This document shows positions 8,624 to 16,966 of a stretch of 61,315 nucleotides of DNA, in pieces. This DNA comes from a bacterium. Its GTDB lineage: Bacteria > JAJRZV01. The DNA lies in contig JAJRZV010000072.1 of the NCBI GenBank assembly GCA_024275095.1, positions 1 through 61,315 of the forward strand, read 5' to 3'. Under the pieces are notes generated by a model, which had not been told where the DNA came from, searched no databases, and saw nothing but the letters and a program-made list of their open reading frames with translations. The position numbers were made by a program, and so were the translations under genes. The stretch's first letter is position 1, and each line of letters starts with the position of its first letter.

Positions 8624-9505
8624 TCAGCCGAACCACACGCTGCGGCGCTGGCTGAGAAGGTGATAGACCATCTTCTGGATGGTTGAGCGCACGCGTTCGG
8701 TCAATTCATTCACAAGAATGTCGTCCTCTGCAGCGTTCTGGGGGTATCGCGATGTGTCTACTGGTTCGCCAAACTGTACAAACCACCGTGAAGGAAGCGG
8801 CAGAAGACCTGCCAGACCGAACAGCGGAAAAAACGGCGTTACGGGGAAAAACGGGAGATTGAGAACCCTGGCGGGAAGTTTCAGGGTGCGCAAAAGGGGA
8901 TAAGTCTCTTCTGAACCAACAATGGCAGCAGGAACAATTGGAGAGCGGGTTTTAATGGCCAGACGCACGAATCCACCGCGACCGAAGCGCTGAAGATTGT
9001 ATCGCTCTTTATAGGGTTTGGAGATACCCTTGATACCTTCCGGGAACACGATGATGCCGAAATCAGAGTTCAGCAACCTTTCCGCATTTTCCTGGTCCGC
9101 CCTCACGCAACCGAGGCGCTGGAAAATGGTACCGATGAATGGAAGGTAGTAAATGGGATTCTCTATGAGTGGTCGAAGAGGCCTTTCGCCTGGATAGGCT
9201 TCCTCCACCGCGTGCTTTATGACCAGTCCGTCAAAGGGTATGAAGCCCGCGTGGTTGGCGACGATGATGACTCTCCCACGGGATGGTACATGCTGTACGC
9301 CTTCTGTTTTTACGCGCCACCACCGGTGATAGAGAAACTCGATGAGATTTCGAAGTTCCTCGGCTTTCATGGGATTAAAACCGAACTCGTCGTAATATGC
9401 CAGGGGTTGTCTTCTGGAAGAGGACGGTTTGGCGGTTGTCGTGGCATGTTGGGTCTTTCTTGTTCGTGGTGTCCGTGGAGTGCGTTTTTTCTGTGCCATG
9501 ACCAC
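8624..9505 (-). CDS. PlsC-like lysophospholipid acyltransferase
   Basis: A 293-residue acyltransferase that probably acylates a lysophospholipid (for example lysophosphatidate to phosphatidate) at the inner membrane. The catalytic block is NHAGFIPFD with His85 and Asp92, an H-x6-D spacing rather than the usual H-x4-D; I believe this wider spacing occurs in a deltaproteobacterial PlsC-like subgroup. FPEGIKG is the substrate-binding block, followed by RFGRGGFVRLAI and PIVPAAIVGSEE. The first 35 residues are basic and low in complexity. It is the last gene of a four-gene minus-strand operon (spacings 13, 4 and 3 bases), which points to a phospholipid pathway. The exact acyl acceptor is unknown. 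Confidence 0.85.
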   Translation of the reverse strand: MVMAQKKRTPRTPRTRKTQHATTTAKPSSSRRQPLAYYDEFGFNPMKAEELRNLIEFLYHRWWRVKTEGVQHVPSRGRVIIVANHAGFIPFDGLVIKHAVEEAYPGERPLRPLIENPIYYLPFIGTIFQRLGCVRADQENAERLLNSDFGIIVFPEGIKGISKPYKERYNLQRFGRGGFVRLAIKTRSPIVPAAIVGSEETYPLLRTLKLPARVLNLPFFPVTPFFPLFGLAGLLPLPSRWFVQFGEPVDTSRYPQNAAEDDILVNELTERVRSTIQKMVYHLLSQRRSVWFG

Positions 9506-9517
9506 TCCTTAAATTAT

Positions 9518-10444
9518 TTACGAAGCTCTGACAGCTTCCAGCGTGGAGTACTTTGGGACCACCCCCAGCACTTTTTTCATTTTCGTGTTGTCCAGGAGGA
9601 AAGGAAATATGAGGTAATCCAGAAAATATCCGGGGAATGGGGCCGCACCGAGACGCCAGAGAGAGTCCAGTGCGAGATGTGCACCAGGACGCGGCATGAG
9701 AACAGGGACAGAACGGGCTGCTCGAGTGAGACTTAAAAGTGGAACGGGTGAGTCACCGGCGATGTTAACAATGCCGGGATTTTTTTTCGAGATGGAAGCT
9801 TCAAATGCACGCACTGCATCAGCAATGTGGAGCACCTGGATGACAGGATTGTATCCCGCGGCAACCGGTACCGCTTTCATGTGTATATAACGTGAAAAAA
9901 ATGTGCTCACGCTTTTGCCTGTTATGAACCCTGCTCTGAGGATGGTAATGTCTGCATCCCTTACTTTCTCCCCAAAATTGAGAACCATCTTCTCTGCTTC
10001 CTGTTTATCTTCGATAAATGAGTGCCCCGAAGGCCGGCACGGGTGTGTTTCTTTGAGTAAGGCTGGGTTGCTGGGATGGGCTCCATACACGAGCGCTGTG
10101 GACTTGTAAATGAATTTCTTTACTCCGGTCATGCGGCATGCGTGCAACATTTTCATTGTCCCGATGACGTTGATTTCATGTGAGATATCAGGATCTTTTG
10201 TGGGTGTGTTGAACACTGCGAGGTGTGCGAAGGCGTTGCATTTTTCTTTTTTGAGTATGTCTCCCACCGTAAAGTGCACGGCAGGGTCGAGCAGGTCTAT
10301 TTTGCAGAACGAGATGTTTCTTGCTTCCACTTGGGGGGGAAGTGCATCGAGGGTAACGATTCTTATTCCCCTTTTGCCGGCTGCACGCTGGAGGAACACG
10401 CGGCCGAGGTCGGTCCTCGTACCTGTTAGAGCGAGGACAATCAT
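9518..10444 (-). CDS. extended SDR / NAD-dependent epimerase-like protein
   Basis: A 308-residue Rossmann protein of the NAD-dependent epimerase/dehydratase (extended SDR) family. The N-terminal dinucleotide loop is TGTRTDLG (7-14), a reduced form of TGxxGxxG. The middle shows INVIGTMKMLHACRMTGVKKFIYKST, a common extended-SDR stretch. The catalytic YxxxK position is occupied by FIEDK (143-147): Tyr is replaced by Phe, so ordinary dehydrogenase chemistry may be lost. The substrate is unknown. It sits between a TAM41-like cytidylyltransferase and a PlsC-like acyltransferase, so a lipid head-group or regulatory role is possible but only inferred. Confidence 0.8.
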   Translation of the reverse strand: MIVLALTGTRTDLGRVFLQRAAGKRGIRIVTLDALPPQVEARNISFCKIDLLDPAVHFTVGDILKKEKCNAFAHLAVFNTPTKDPDISHEINVIGTMKMLHACRMTGVKKFIYKSTALVYGAHPSNPALLKETHPCRPSGHSFIEDKQEAEKMVLNFGEKVRDADITILRAGFITGKSVSTFFSRYIHMKAVPVAAGYNPVIQVLHIADAVRAFEASISKKNPGIVNIAGDSPVPLLSLTRAARSVPVLMPRPGAHLALDSLWRLGAAPFPGYFLDYLIFPFLLDNTKMKKVLGVVPKYSTLEAVRAS

Positions 10445-10448
10445 CTTA

Positions 10449-11381
10449 TTATCGTATCATGCCTTTTCTCAAAAGTCTGAAAAAGTGGCGCCAGCCGAAA
10501 ATCAGGGGATATTTCCTTTCGCGTTCTGTAAGTTCTATGCGGATCCCCTTCGCTCGCTCGATTTTATCAAGGAGATAGTCCACGTAGTTATCGAAGGTGA
10601 TGATGCCTTTTGGCCACCGAGCTACGGAGCGGAACCTGCTCCACAGGATGAATGCCCGGGTACGCCACCGGAGGAAGCGTGGCGGATGTATTTCATAATG
10701 GCTGTTTTTTCGATGTACCCAGGTGGTGTTCTCTGCAAGCTGTGACAAAAGGCTGCTGTAGATGCGTGAGTAAAAGTCTTTTTCTGCTGAAAAAAGCTCC
10801 ATCACCTTGGAGTCCCTTTCCACGCGAAAATCAGCACGATAGCTGAGGGAGAGGGTGTGAAGTATAATTTTCTCCATGTCGTAAGACCCGTTCATCAGGC
10901 GCACCGAGAGTTCCAGGTTTTTCATGAAGGCGGTGGCAAGGGCCTTTACGAGACGTTGTTGCACGTCACTGTGGCGCGTGTAAAGTATGACGGTCTTTTT
11001 CCCGAAACGTCCCAGGTTGTACATGTCAGAGGGCCTTTCGGCTATTTCTTTGATGAAGCGGGATGTCTTGACAACGTTGTATTTACACCGCAGTGTTTCC
11101 CCGTTTTCTCCTTTTAGAAGTAAAAAGTAAGCATTGGGCGGCATCACAGGGGCCAGCAAAGTGTTCAAGGTTTTTCGATGTTTAAACGTCTGGGAATATT
11201 TCTCCACGAGCACGTAAAAGTCGGGAAAACTGGTGGGTTTTCTGGTGCTTTCGTTCACGCACGAGCCATAAAGTATGATCGCTTCGGTGGTGGGGATATG
11301 CTCCAGGAAGTACCGGACAAAGGGTTCGAGCGGTCCTGGCTCGCCTCTGCATCCCGAGAGAATGATTTCTTCCGCGTTCAC
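10449..11381 (-). CDS. TAM41-like phosphatidate cytidylyltransferase (CDP-DAG synthase)
   Basis: A 310-residue protein that I assign to the mitochondrial TAM41/Mmp37 family, which makes CDP-diacylglycerol from CTP and phosphatidate and is unrelated to the multi-spanning CdsA. The supporting blocks occur in the family's order: the nucleotidyltransferase YGS (38-40), an Asp (Asp54) in PDFYVLVE where TAM41 has an MxDxI-like strand, KYNVVKTSRFI (100-110) like the family's IKYGVVS, YNLGRFGKKTVILY (121-134) like LYIAGRLHKPV, and KGIIT (258-262) before a terminal helix. No transmembrane helices are present. The neighbours are a lipid-kinase gene 3 bases upstream and acyl-lipid genes downstream, which fits phosphatidate as substrate. 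The alignment was done by eye; an uncharacterised nucleotidyltransferase is the alternative. Confidence 0.68.
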   Translation of the reverse strand: MNAEEIILSGCRGEPGPLEPFVRYFLEHIPTTEAIILYGSCVNESTRKPTSFPDFYVLVEKYSQTFKHRKTLNTLLAPVMPPNAYFLLLKGENGETLRCKYNVVKTSRFIKEIAERPSDMYNLGRFGKKTVILYTRHSDVQQRLVKALATAFMKNLELSVRLMNGSYDMEKIILHTLSLSYRADFRVERDSKVMELFSAEKDFYSRIYSSLLSQLAENTTWVHRKNSHYEIHPPRFLRWRTRAFILWSRFRSVARWPKGIITFDNYVDYLLDKIERAKGIRIELTERERKYPLIFGWRHFFRLLRKGMIR

Positions 11382-11384
11382 CTT

Positions 11385-12353
11385 TCAGACACGAAGGAGT
11401 TGAAATACCGGCCCCAGTTCTATGGTGACCCTGTAAGGGCCCGATGGCTTAAAGAGTTCCCCGTCGAATGTGTACCCTGACTCTGTTTCTGCTTCTACCT
11501 TTTCTGCGAGGTCGTTGTAGGATTTTTTGAGGATCATGCGGCCGAGGGAGAGAGCCCTGATGTTTTTTACCGCCTCCCAGGTGCTCTCCGAGAAGCACAG
11601 GAAGTAAAAGCCGTGCTTCCACATGCCGTCTCGAGCGTAGAAGGGTTTGAACCACAGCACCATCTTCGGGAACACGCTCGCAACAGCGATAAGGTAGGTC
11701 TTATAAGGGTATTCATGGCCGTCTATAATAAAATGTCCCCTGTGATGGCCGAGCAGCTGCTTCCCCTGCTTGCCTCCCATGACAAACGCGCCTATGGCCG
11801 ACGTTGTGACATTGAATGCCTGCTGGACCGACGGTTCACCCGAAGCGTAATAGGCATCGCTGATGGTGTACGCCGCGCCAAATCCAATGGCGAATCCGTA
11901 TTCAACCTGTCCTGTTTCGCTGTTTGTGACCTTGAGCAGGGGCGTTTTACGCAGGTTTTCTCTTGTGAGTTCTGCCAGCCCCCCGGACTTTTCAAGAAGT
12001 GTCCTGAGGTTTTTCATTGTGGAGACCGGGTTGAGGCGCACGGGAATGTTGTTGGCCGCGAGGTTCATTGTGCCGCCGCGCAGGACGAGATAAAGGGGGT
12101 ATTTGCCATCTTCTCCCCATAATCTGACAATCTCGGTGACAATAACGTGGTGCGTGCCGTCCCCCCCGAGGCCCACCACCAGCGGGTAATTGTTTCTCTT
12201 GATAAGTTTCAACACCTGGTCCAGCTCTTCCAGGGTGTGGGTTTTGAAATACTCGGCCTCCGGGAATACATGAGCCAGCATGCGCTCGTCGTACAGGCCC
12301 TTGCGCACCTTGCGCGCGTTGGCATTGACGATCACTGCAATCTTGTCAGCCAT
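11385..12353 (-). CDS. diacylglycerol kinase family lipid kinase
   Basis: A 322-residue protein with the DAG-kinase catalytic fold. It starts IAVIVNANARK, has the nucleotide-binding GGDGT at 63-67 (VVGLGGDGTHHV), a G-T-x-N block (RGGTMNLAANN) and a C-terminal FDGELF loop. The family phosphorylates diacylglycerol or related lipids at the inner membrane; the true substrate here is unknown. It is the first gene of the lipid operon and is followed after three bases by the TAM41-like gene, so its product phosphatidate could feed that enzyme directly. ATG at 12353. Confidence 0.85.
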   Translation of the reverse strand: MADKIAVIVNANARKVRKGLYDERMLAHVFPEAEYFKTHTLEELDQVLKLIKRNNYPLVVGLGGDGTHHVIVTEIVRLWGEDGKYPLYLVLRGGTMNLAANNIPVRLNPVSTMKNLRTLLEKSGGLAELTRENLRKTPLLKVTNSETGQVEYGFAIGFGAAYTISDAYYASGEPSVQQAFNVTTSAIGAFVMGGKQGKQLLGHHRGHFIIDGHEYPYKTYLIAVASVFPKMVLWFKPFYARDGMWKHGFYFLCFSESTWEAVKNIRALSLGRMILKKSYNDLAEKVEAETESGYTFDGELFKPSGPYRVTIELGPVFQLLRV

Positions 12354-12416
12354 GGCTTAATGTTAACGGTTAAAACGTGCTTCAATCAAGTTCTCCCGTG
12401 CTTTGTCCTTCCGGGG

Positions 12417-13017
12417 TCAATCGCCCGAGGTGGCTGGCGAGAGGAGAGCGGAGAGAATTTCCAGGAACTCTTTTTTTCTCAATTCCACGTTGCCGGTCCA
12501 TGCCCACCGGATGATCTCCTTGGTATCCACCACGAAGGTTTGGGGGAAGAAGCAACCCACTTTATAATCCTGAGCCGCCACACCGTATTTATCTGAAAGC
12601 AGGGTAAAGGGGATGTTTATTTTTCTTTGATTTCACGCGTGTGTCCCTCTTTCTCTCCCGTGACCACCATGAGTATCTCAGTCCTTTTTCACGGTACCGC
12701 CTGTACGTCTCTACCAGGAAGGGGAGTCCTCTTACGCACTCAACGCATCCTTCCTGGAAAAAGTTAATGACAACGGCCTTTTTGCTTTTGAGGAGTTCCG
12801 CCAGGTCCACGTAACGCCCGCGGGTATTACGCAGGATGAGGGGCGGTGCCTTTTCGCCTGTTTTCATGGCACCGGCTGCCACCGGGAAAAATGTTGATGC
12901 ACCTGTCAGAATGGTGCTCAGCAGAACAACTATTGTGGCTGAGCGTTTTCCTGCTATTTTATTCAACCTGCTCGGGGACTCAGTTAAAAAACTATCATTC
13001 TCTGGAAGCAACGTCAA
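12417..13017 (-). pseudogene. TlpA/AhpC-type thioredoxin-like protein, frameshifted
   Basis: The first part (start TTG near 13017) encodes a signal-like hydrophobic segment and then GEKAPPLILRNTRGRYVDL and VVINFFQEGCVECVRGLPFL, a TlpA-like redox fold with a CVEC motif. Near 12665 the frame shifts to MVVTGEKEGHTREIKEK. A second shift in an A-run near 12613 leads to NIPFTLLSDKYGVAAQDYKV and FFPQTFVVDTKE, which continues to a TGA at 12417-12419. Two single-base losses would restore one continuous protein of about 200 residues. It is either a pseudogene or carries two sequence errors. It is transcribed divergently from the PEGA gene. Confidence 0.72.
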
Positions 13018-13119
13018 TTAAACGGTGATGGTGATGTTCAGGCTCGATCAAGTGCTGCTCTGTGTTCAGAATCCGCCGCGAAAAGGACACCCCGATGCTT
13101 TGCCGCTGGAACAGGAGGG

Positions 13120-13880
13120 GTGAAGAGGTTGAAGGTCACGTCAGGTGAACATCGGATTGTCGTGGGGGACCGGGAAAGGTTCAGGCCGTGGGACCAGACC
13201 ATTGTTGTGGGTGTGAAAGAGCACAAGCAGGTGGTGGCTGAGCCGAGGTCCCGGGTTGGCAAGCTGATTCTGGCTTCTCAGCCCCGGGGTGCCGAGGTGT
13301 ACGTGGACGGTGAAAGGAAAGGTGTCACTCCCGTGGTTCTCAAGCTCCTTCGCGGCCAGCACACCATCACTTTGAGAAAGGAAGGCTACAGCGAGGTTTC
13401 GGAAAAGATTGAAATAGATGAACAGGAGGTGAAGCGCCTGAGTCTGGAACTGCCCAGGTACAGGCCTGCGCTTGTGAGGGTGAAGGTGTCTGAGCCGGCT
13501 GATATTTACGTGGACGGGCGGGAAGTGGGCAGTGGAAGTGAGCTGACACTGCAGGTGCCCTCGAGAGAAAAAGTGGTCATCACCGCCCGCAAAAGGGGTT
13601 ACCTCACCGCCCGCGAAGCAGTGTGCATGCACCCCCGCGAGGAAAGGACCGTTTACCTCTTCCTGAGAGAGCGTCCCTTCTTGTTAGGGATTTTATCGGT
13701 GGCATTTCTTTACAATCACCCTCCCCTCGCCGGTTTTGAGGGTGGTGCGGGCGTGTGCTTTATCACGAGGTGTACCTGGATGAATACTACATTGACAAAT
13801 ACGAGGTGACTGTGGCGCAGTACAGGGAATGCGTTAATGCGGGTGTATGCACGGAGCCGGGAACAGGTGGCTCGTGTTAT
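13120..13880 (+). pseudogene. PEGA-repeat / formylglycine-generating-enzyme-like protein, broken
   Basis: The first 190 codons (GTG at 13120) form two to three PEGA-type beta modules: GEHRIVV, then ASQPRGAEVYVDGERKGVTP with LRGQHTITLRKEGY, then EPADIYVDGREVG with VVITARKRGY. Around 13690-13760 the frame is lost. In another frame from about 13755 the reading resumes with HEVYLDEYYIDKYEVTVAQY and RECVNAGVC, the start of an FGE-sulfatase (SUMF1-like) domain. That domain stops after about 45 residues where a copy of the transposon end sequence begins at 13881. The original was probably a PEGA+FGE envelope protein, common in deltaproteobacteria. The rest of the FGE domain is missing. Confidence 0.7.
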
Positions 13881-13909
13881 TTCGGGGTCTGGTCTCAACA
13901 TTTGACATT
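13881..13909 (+). repeat. solo copy of the RAYT element end sequence
   Basis: These 29 bases are identical to bases 29972-30000, the left terminal repeat of the transposase element 16 kb away, beginning ttcggggtctggtctcaac. There is no transposase next to it. It interrupts the FGE-like reading frame and marks its truncation point. It is best read as a solo REP-like sequence or the scar of a lost copy. Confidence 0.8.
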
Positions 13910-13955
13910 CGGGGTTTTGTTGCGGGGCCTTAAGGGTGGTGCGGCACGTGGATGA

Positions 13956-14274
13956 ATACCGCTTTGCTCATCCTCCCGCGTTGCGAGGGATTCGTTCGCG
14001 AGGACTGATGTCCCGGGACTGTTTCGTTGCTTGCGTTGTTTGCTACTCGCGATGACTGTTTGGCGGTGGTATTGCTTTGGTTGCTCTCCCGCGGAAGTCG
14101 TGATCGCTCCTCGTAATGACGGATAGGGAGGCAGAGTTGCTCGGTCGTCAAGCTGAAAGCGGTCTGCCTCGGAACGGCCGGGTAAGGGAGCTGTCAGTAC
14201 GAGTCCCGTCTTTGAGAGGATGAAACCATCTCCTACGCCCCCGGAACTACTTCACAATAATTTGGGGATGAATG
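13956..14274. other. non-coding, degenerate repeat-like DNA
   Basis: About 320 bases with no convincing coding frame. It has several imperfect copies of short words around ctcgcgatgac, cctcgtaatgac and gcgagg, which look like worn copies of the ncgtcattgcgagg-type dispersed repeats. Nothing else is recognisable before the tRNA promoter. Confidence 0.4.
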
Positions 14275-14304
14275 TTGTCAGATACTCAGGTTGTGGTATA
14301 TAAA
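14275..14304 (+). promoter_or_regulatory. probable sigma-70 promoter of tRNA-Arg
   Basis: TTGTCA at 14275-14280 and TATAAA at 14299-14304 are 18 bases apart. The expected transcription start, about 14311, lies a few bases before the mature tRNA 5' end at 14315. Confidence 0.6.
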
Positions 14305-14314
14305 ATTATCCAAC

Positions 14315-14388
14315 GCGCCTGTAGCTCAGCTGGACAGAGCACTGGACTACGAATCCAGGAGTCGCAGGTTCGAATCCTGCCAGGCGCG
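14315..14388 (+). tRNA. tRNA-Arg (anticodon ACG)
   Basis: A 74-base cloverleaf. The acceptor stem is gcgcctg paired with caggcgc plus discriminator g. The D-arm contains agctcagctggacagagc, the anticodon stem is ctgga/tccag around ctACGaa, and the T-arm is gcagg-ttcgaat-cctgc. ACG is read as ICG after A34 deamination and decodes CGU/C/A. The 3' CCA is not encoded. The gene is intact although the surrounding genes are decayed. Confidence 0.97.
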
Positions 14389-14518
14389 GTTTGTTTAAAC
14401 TATTATTAATGTGTTTTTTGAAATGCAGGTCGGCATTCGAGTATTTGAGTTTCGATTGACCTGGTACTGTAACTGTAAAATAAAGATAATAAAAAATAAT
14501 AAATCTCTAAGGTAAAAG

Positions 14519-14671
14519 ATGCTTGAGTTATTAAAAGATATCCGGGGATTTCTGAAGGAGCGGAAAAAGTGGTGGTTGATTCCAGTTGTCGTTGTTCTTC
14601 TCTTGTTTTTCGTGCTCATATTTGTAACGTCTGGCTCGGCCGTGGCACCCCTTATCTATACCATTTTTTGA
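14519..14671 (+). CDS. DUF5989 family small membrane protein
   Basis: A 50-residue protein with one membrane helix. It begins with a charged amphipathic stretch (LLKDIRGFLKERKKWW), then a hydrophobic span (about 20-36) and the characteristic ending SGSAVAPLIYTIF. I recognise this as the DUF5989 mini-protein usually found beside SxtJ-like membrane proteins and NodU-type carbamoyltransferases. Both partners follow here in decayed form. A weak ribosome site (ctaaggt) precedes the ATG. Its function is unknown; it appears intact. Confidence 0.75.
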   Translation: MLELLKDIRGFLKERKKWWLIPVVVVLLLFFVLIFVTSGSAVAPLIYTIF

Positions 14672-14790
14672 ACTGCCTGCCCTGTGCTATTGAATATAAT
14701 CCAATCACAGAGGGAGATTGTTTTTCAATTTCACCTCAATAGGTTAAAATCATTTGCCAATGAAAAATAGCGCTTTACCAGTTTTGGCCC

Positions 14791-15054
14791 TTGTTTTCGT
14801 TTTGTTACCTGTGGAAAGAGATCCATGGGTTTTTGTATATTTCCTGCGTTTTACTGTTTATAAATGTTGTTTTTCCTTCCCTTGATCAGCTGCTTACCAA
14901 ATGGTGGTTGAAGCTGGACGAAACGCTGAGTATTATTCCCACCTTTATAATTCTCTTGCTGGTGTGGGCTTTTGTGCTGGTTCCCGTAGGGATAATTTCA
15001 AGATTAGGAAAAAATCCTCTGTGGCTGAGGAGACCTGATACAGGTACTTTTTAG
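14791..15054 (+). pseudogene. SxtJ-like membrane protein, N-terminally degraded
   Basis: The open frame gives 87 residues with two hydrophobic spans. A loop resembles the family pattern (PSLDQLLTKWWLKLDETL), and the end is VPVGIISRLGKNPLWLRRPD, typical of SxtJ-like proteins beside carbamoyltransferases. Family members are usually 110-130 residues. The missing N-terminal part appears in other frames just upstream (FANEK, then ALVFVLLP after 14760), which suggests frameshifts. It was probably a partner of the DUF5989 and carbamoyltransferase genes. Confidence 0.5.
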
Positions 15055-15098
15055 AAAGACTCACCTCAAAAATTTACAAAGAGGGATTTGGAGAAACC

Positions 15099-16938
15099 GT
15101 GGTGAAAAGCTCAGAATACGTTATTGGTATTTCTGCTTTTTACCATGATTCAGCAGTAGCGGTTCTCAAAGACGGGGAAATTCTCTGTGCTGCGCAGGAG
15201 GAGAGGTTTACAAGGAAGGAACACGATCCATCGTTTCCATCGAATACCTGAAATGGTGCCTGGAGTATTCAGGAATTTCCACGGATAACACCCATTGCTG
15301 TCGCGTTTTACGATAACCTCTTCTCAAATTTGAGAGGCTTTTGGAGACATATTATGCTTTTGCTCCGAGAGGTTTTACGTCTTTTTTCAGAGCCATACCT
15401 GTTTGGATAAAGGAGAAGGTCTTTTTAAAAAAGATCATTCGTGAAGAGTTTAAAAAGGCCGGGGCGGACACTGGTGTGAACATTCAAATAGGAGAAGATA
15501 TTCCCCTTTTGTTCCCAGAACACCATCTTTCCCATGCAGCGAGTGCCTTTTATCCATCACCATTTCAAAGAGCCGCTGTGGTTACAGTAGATGGGGTTGG
15601 TGAATGGGCTACTGCTTCAATATGCAGGGGTGAGGGGAAGAATCTGGAGAAAATAAAGGAAATACACTTTCCCCATTCTCTCGGGCTTTTATATTCCGCT
15701 ATTACATAACGGCAGTCCAGAAGATGAGCGTACCAGAAAATACATACGGTTAATTCTTGATCATTTAATAGATGTAAAAGATGACGGTTCGATCTGGCTG
15801 AACATGGAGTATTTTGATTATGCCACAGGATTGAAGATGGTGAAGGATGAAAAATGGACAGAAATTTTTGGCATACCTCCGAGGAAACCGGAAACAGAGC
15901 TTACCCAGGAGTACTGCGACCTCGCTCTCGCCATACAAAAGGTTACGGAAGACATCATGTTAAAGATGTGTTCGTATGCCAGGAAGATCACCGACGAAAA
16001 ACACCTTGCTCTTGCCGGTGGAGTTGCACTCAATTGTGTTGCAAACGGGAAGATTTTGAGGTCAGGACTTTTTGGCGATATATGGATACAGCCCGCGGCT
16101 GGAGATGCAGGTGGTACCCTTGGGGCTGCTTATGCTGCATGGCACATATACCTTAATAGAGAGCGGCATACCAATGGCGGTTCAGATAAAATGAAGGGTA
16201 GTTGCCTTGGTCCTGCATTTTGTGATGATGACATTGAGAAGGTGCTGCGAAAGTTTAATGCACATTGTGTATAAAGTACGAGAATTTCGATGAATTATGT
16301 AATGTGACTGCAACATACATTGCAGAAGGCAAGGTGGTGGGCTGGTTTCAGGGAAGAATGGAATGGGTGCCAAGGGCGCTGGGCAATCGCAGTATCCTCG
16401 GGGATGCGAGAAATTCGGAGACTCAGAAGAGGCTGAACCTTAAAGTAAAATTTCGAGAGTCATTTCGTCCTTTTGCGCCTTCAGTTCTTTATGAAGATGC
16501 AGGTGAATATTTTGAAATTGACCGCCCTTGTCCCTACATGCTTCTGGTTGCTGATGTAAAAAAGTCACGAAGGACTCCTCTGCCGGAAAATTACCATGCC
16601 ATGAGTGTAAGAGAGAAACATTACGTTATCAGAAGTGATATTCCAGCAATAACACATAGACTTCAGCGCAAGACTGCAAACAGTTCACAAAGAAACCAAT
16701 GAAAAGTACTGGAGGCTCCTCCAGGCTTTTAAGAAACTAACAGGTTACAGCGTTATTGTAAATACATCATTCAACGTGCGGGGTGAGCCGATTGTGATGA
16801 CTCCAGAAGATGCTTACATCTGCTTCATGCGCACGGATATGGATTATTTTGGTAATGGGAAACTATCTGCTCGACAAAACAAATCAGCCCCCCTGGAAGG
16901 AAACCAGAGACTGGAGAGAGGATTTCGTTCTTGATTAA
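15099..16938 (+). pseudogene. NodU/HypF-type carbamoyltransferase, multiply frameshifted
   Basis: The fragments, read in order but in changing frames, reconstruct one carbamoyltransferase. They are YVIGISAFYHDSAVAVL and EERFTRKEHD (start GTG 15099 after a ggag site), EYLKWCLEYSGISTDN, VAFYDN, ERLLETYYAFAPRGF through PEHHLSHAASAFYPSP and VVTVDGVGEW, EYFDYATGLKMV through LALAGGVALNCVANGK and QPAAGDAGGTLGAAYAAW, FQGRMEWVPRALGNRSILGD, VNTSFNVRGEPIV, and a terminal DWREDFVLD. I count about seven frame changes (near 15243, 15290, 15335, 15705, 16270, 16660, 16845). About 20 residues are missing near 15705. The normally conserved Gly of RMEWGPRALG is Val. This is genuine decay rather than one sequencing slip. 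The original reaction was carbamoyl transfer onto a hydroxyl group of an unknown product. Confidence 0.88.
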
Positions 16939-16966
16939 ATGTATAAGGAATGCCAGGATTTACGAT

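Noticed and set aside
14395-14619. A 74-codon minus-strand open frame
   Set aside because: It overlaps the DUF5989 gene antisense and is rich in low-complexity residues from AT-rich DNA.
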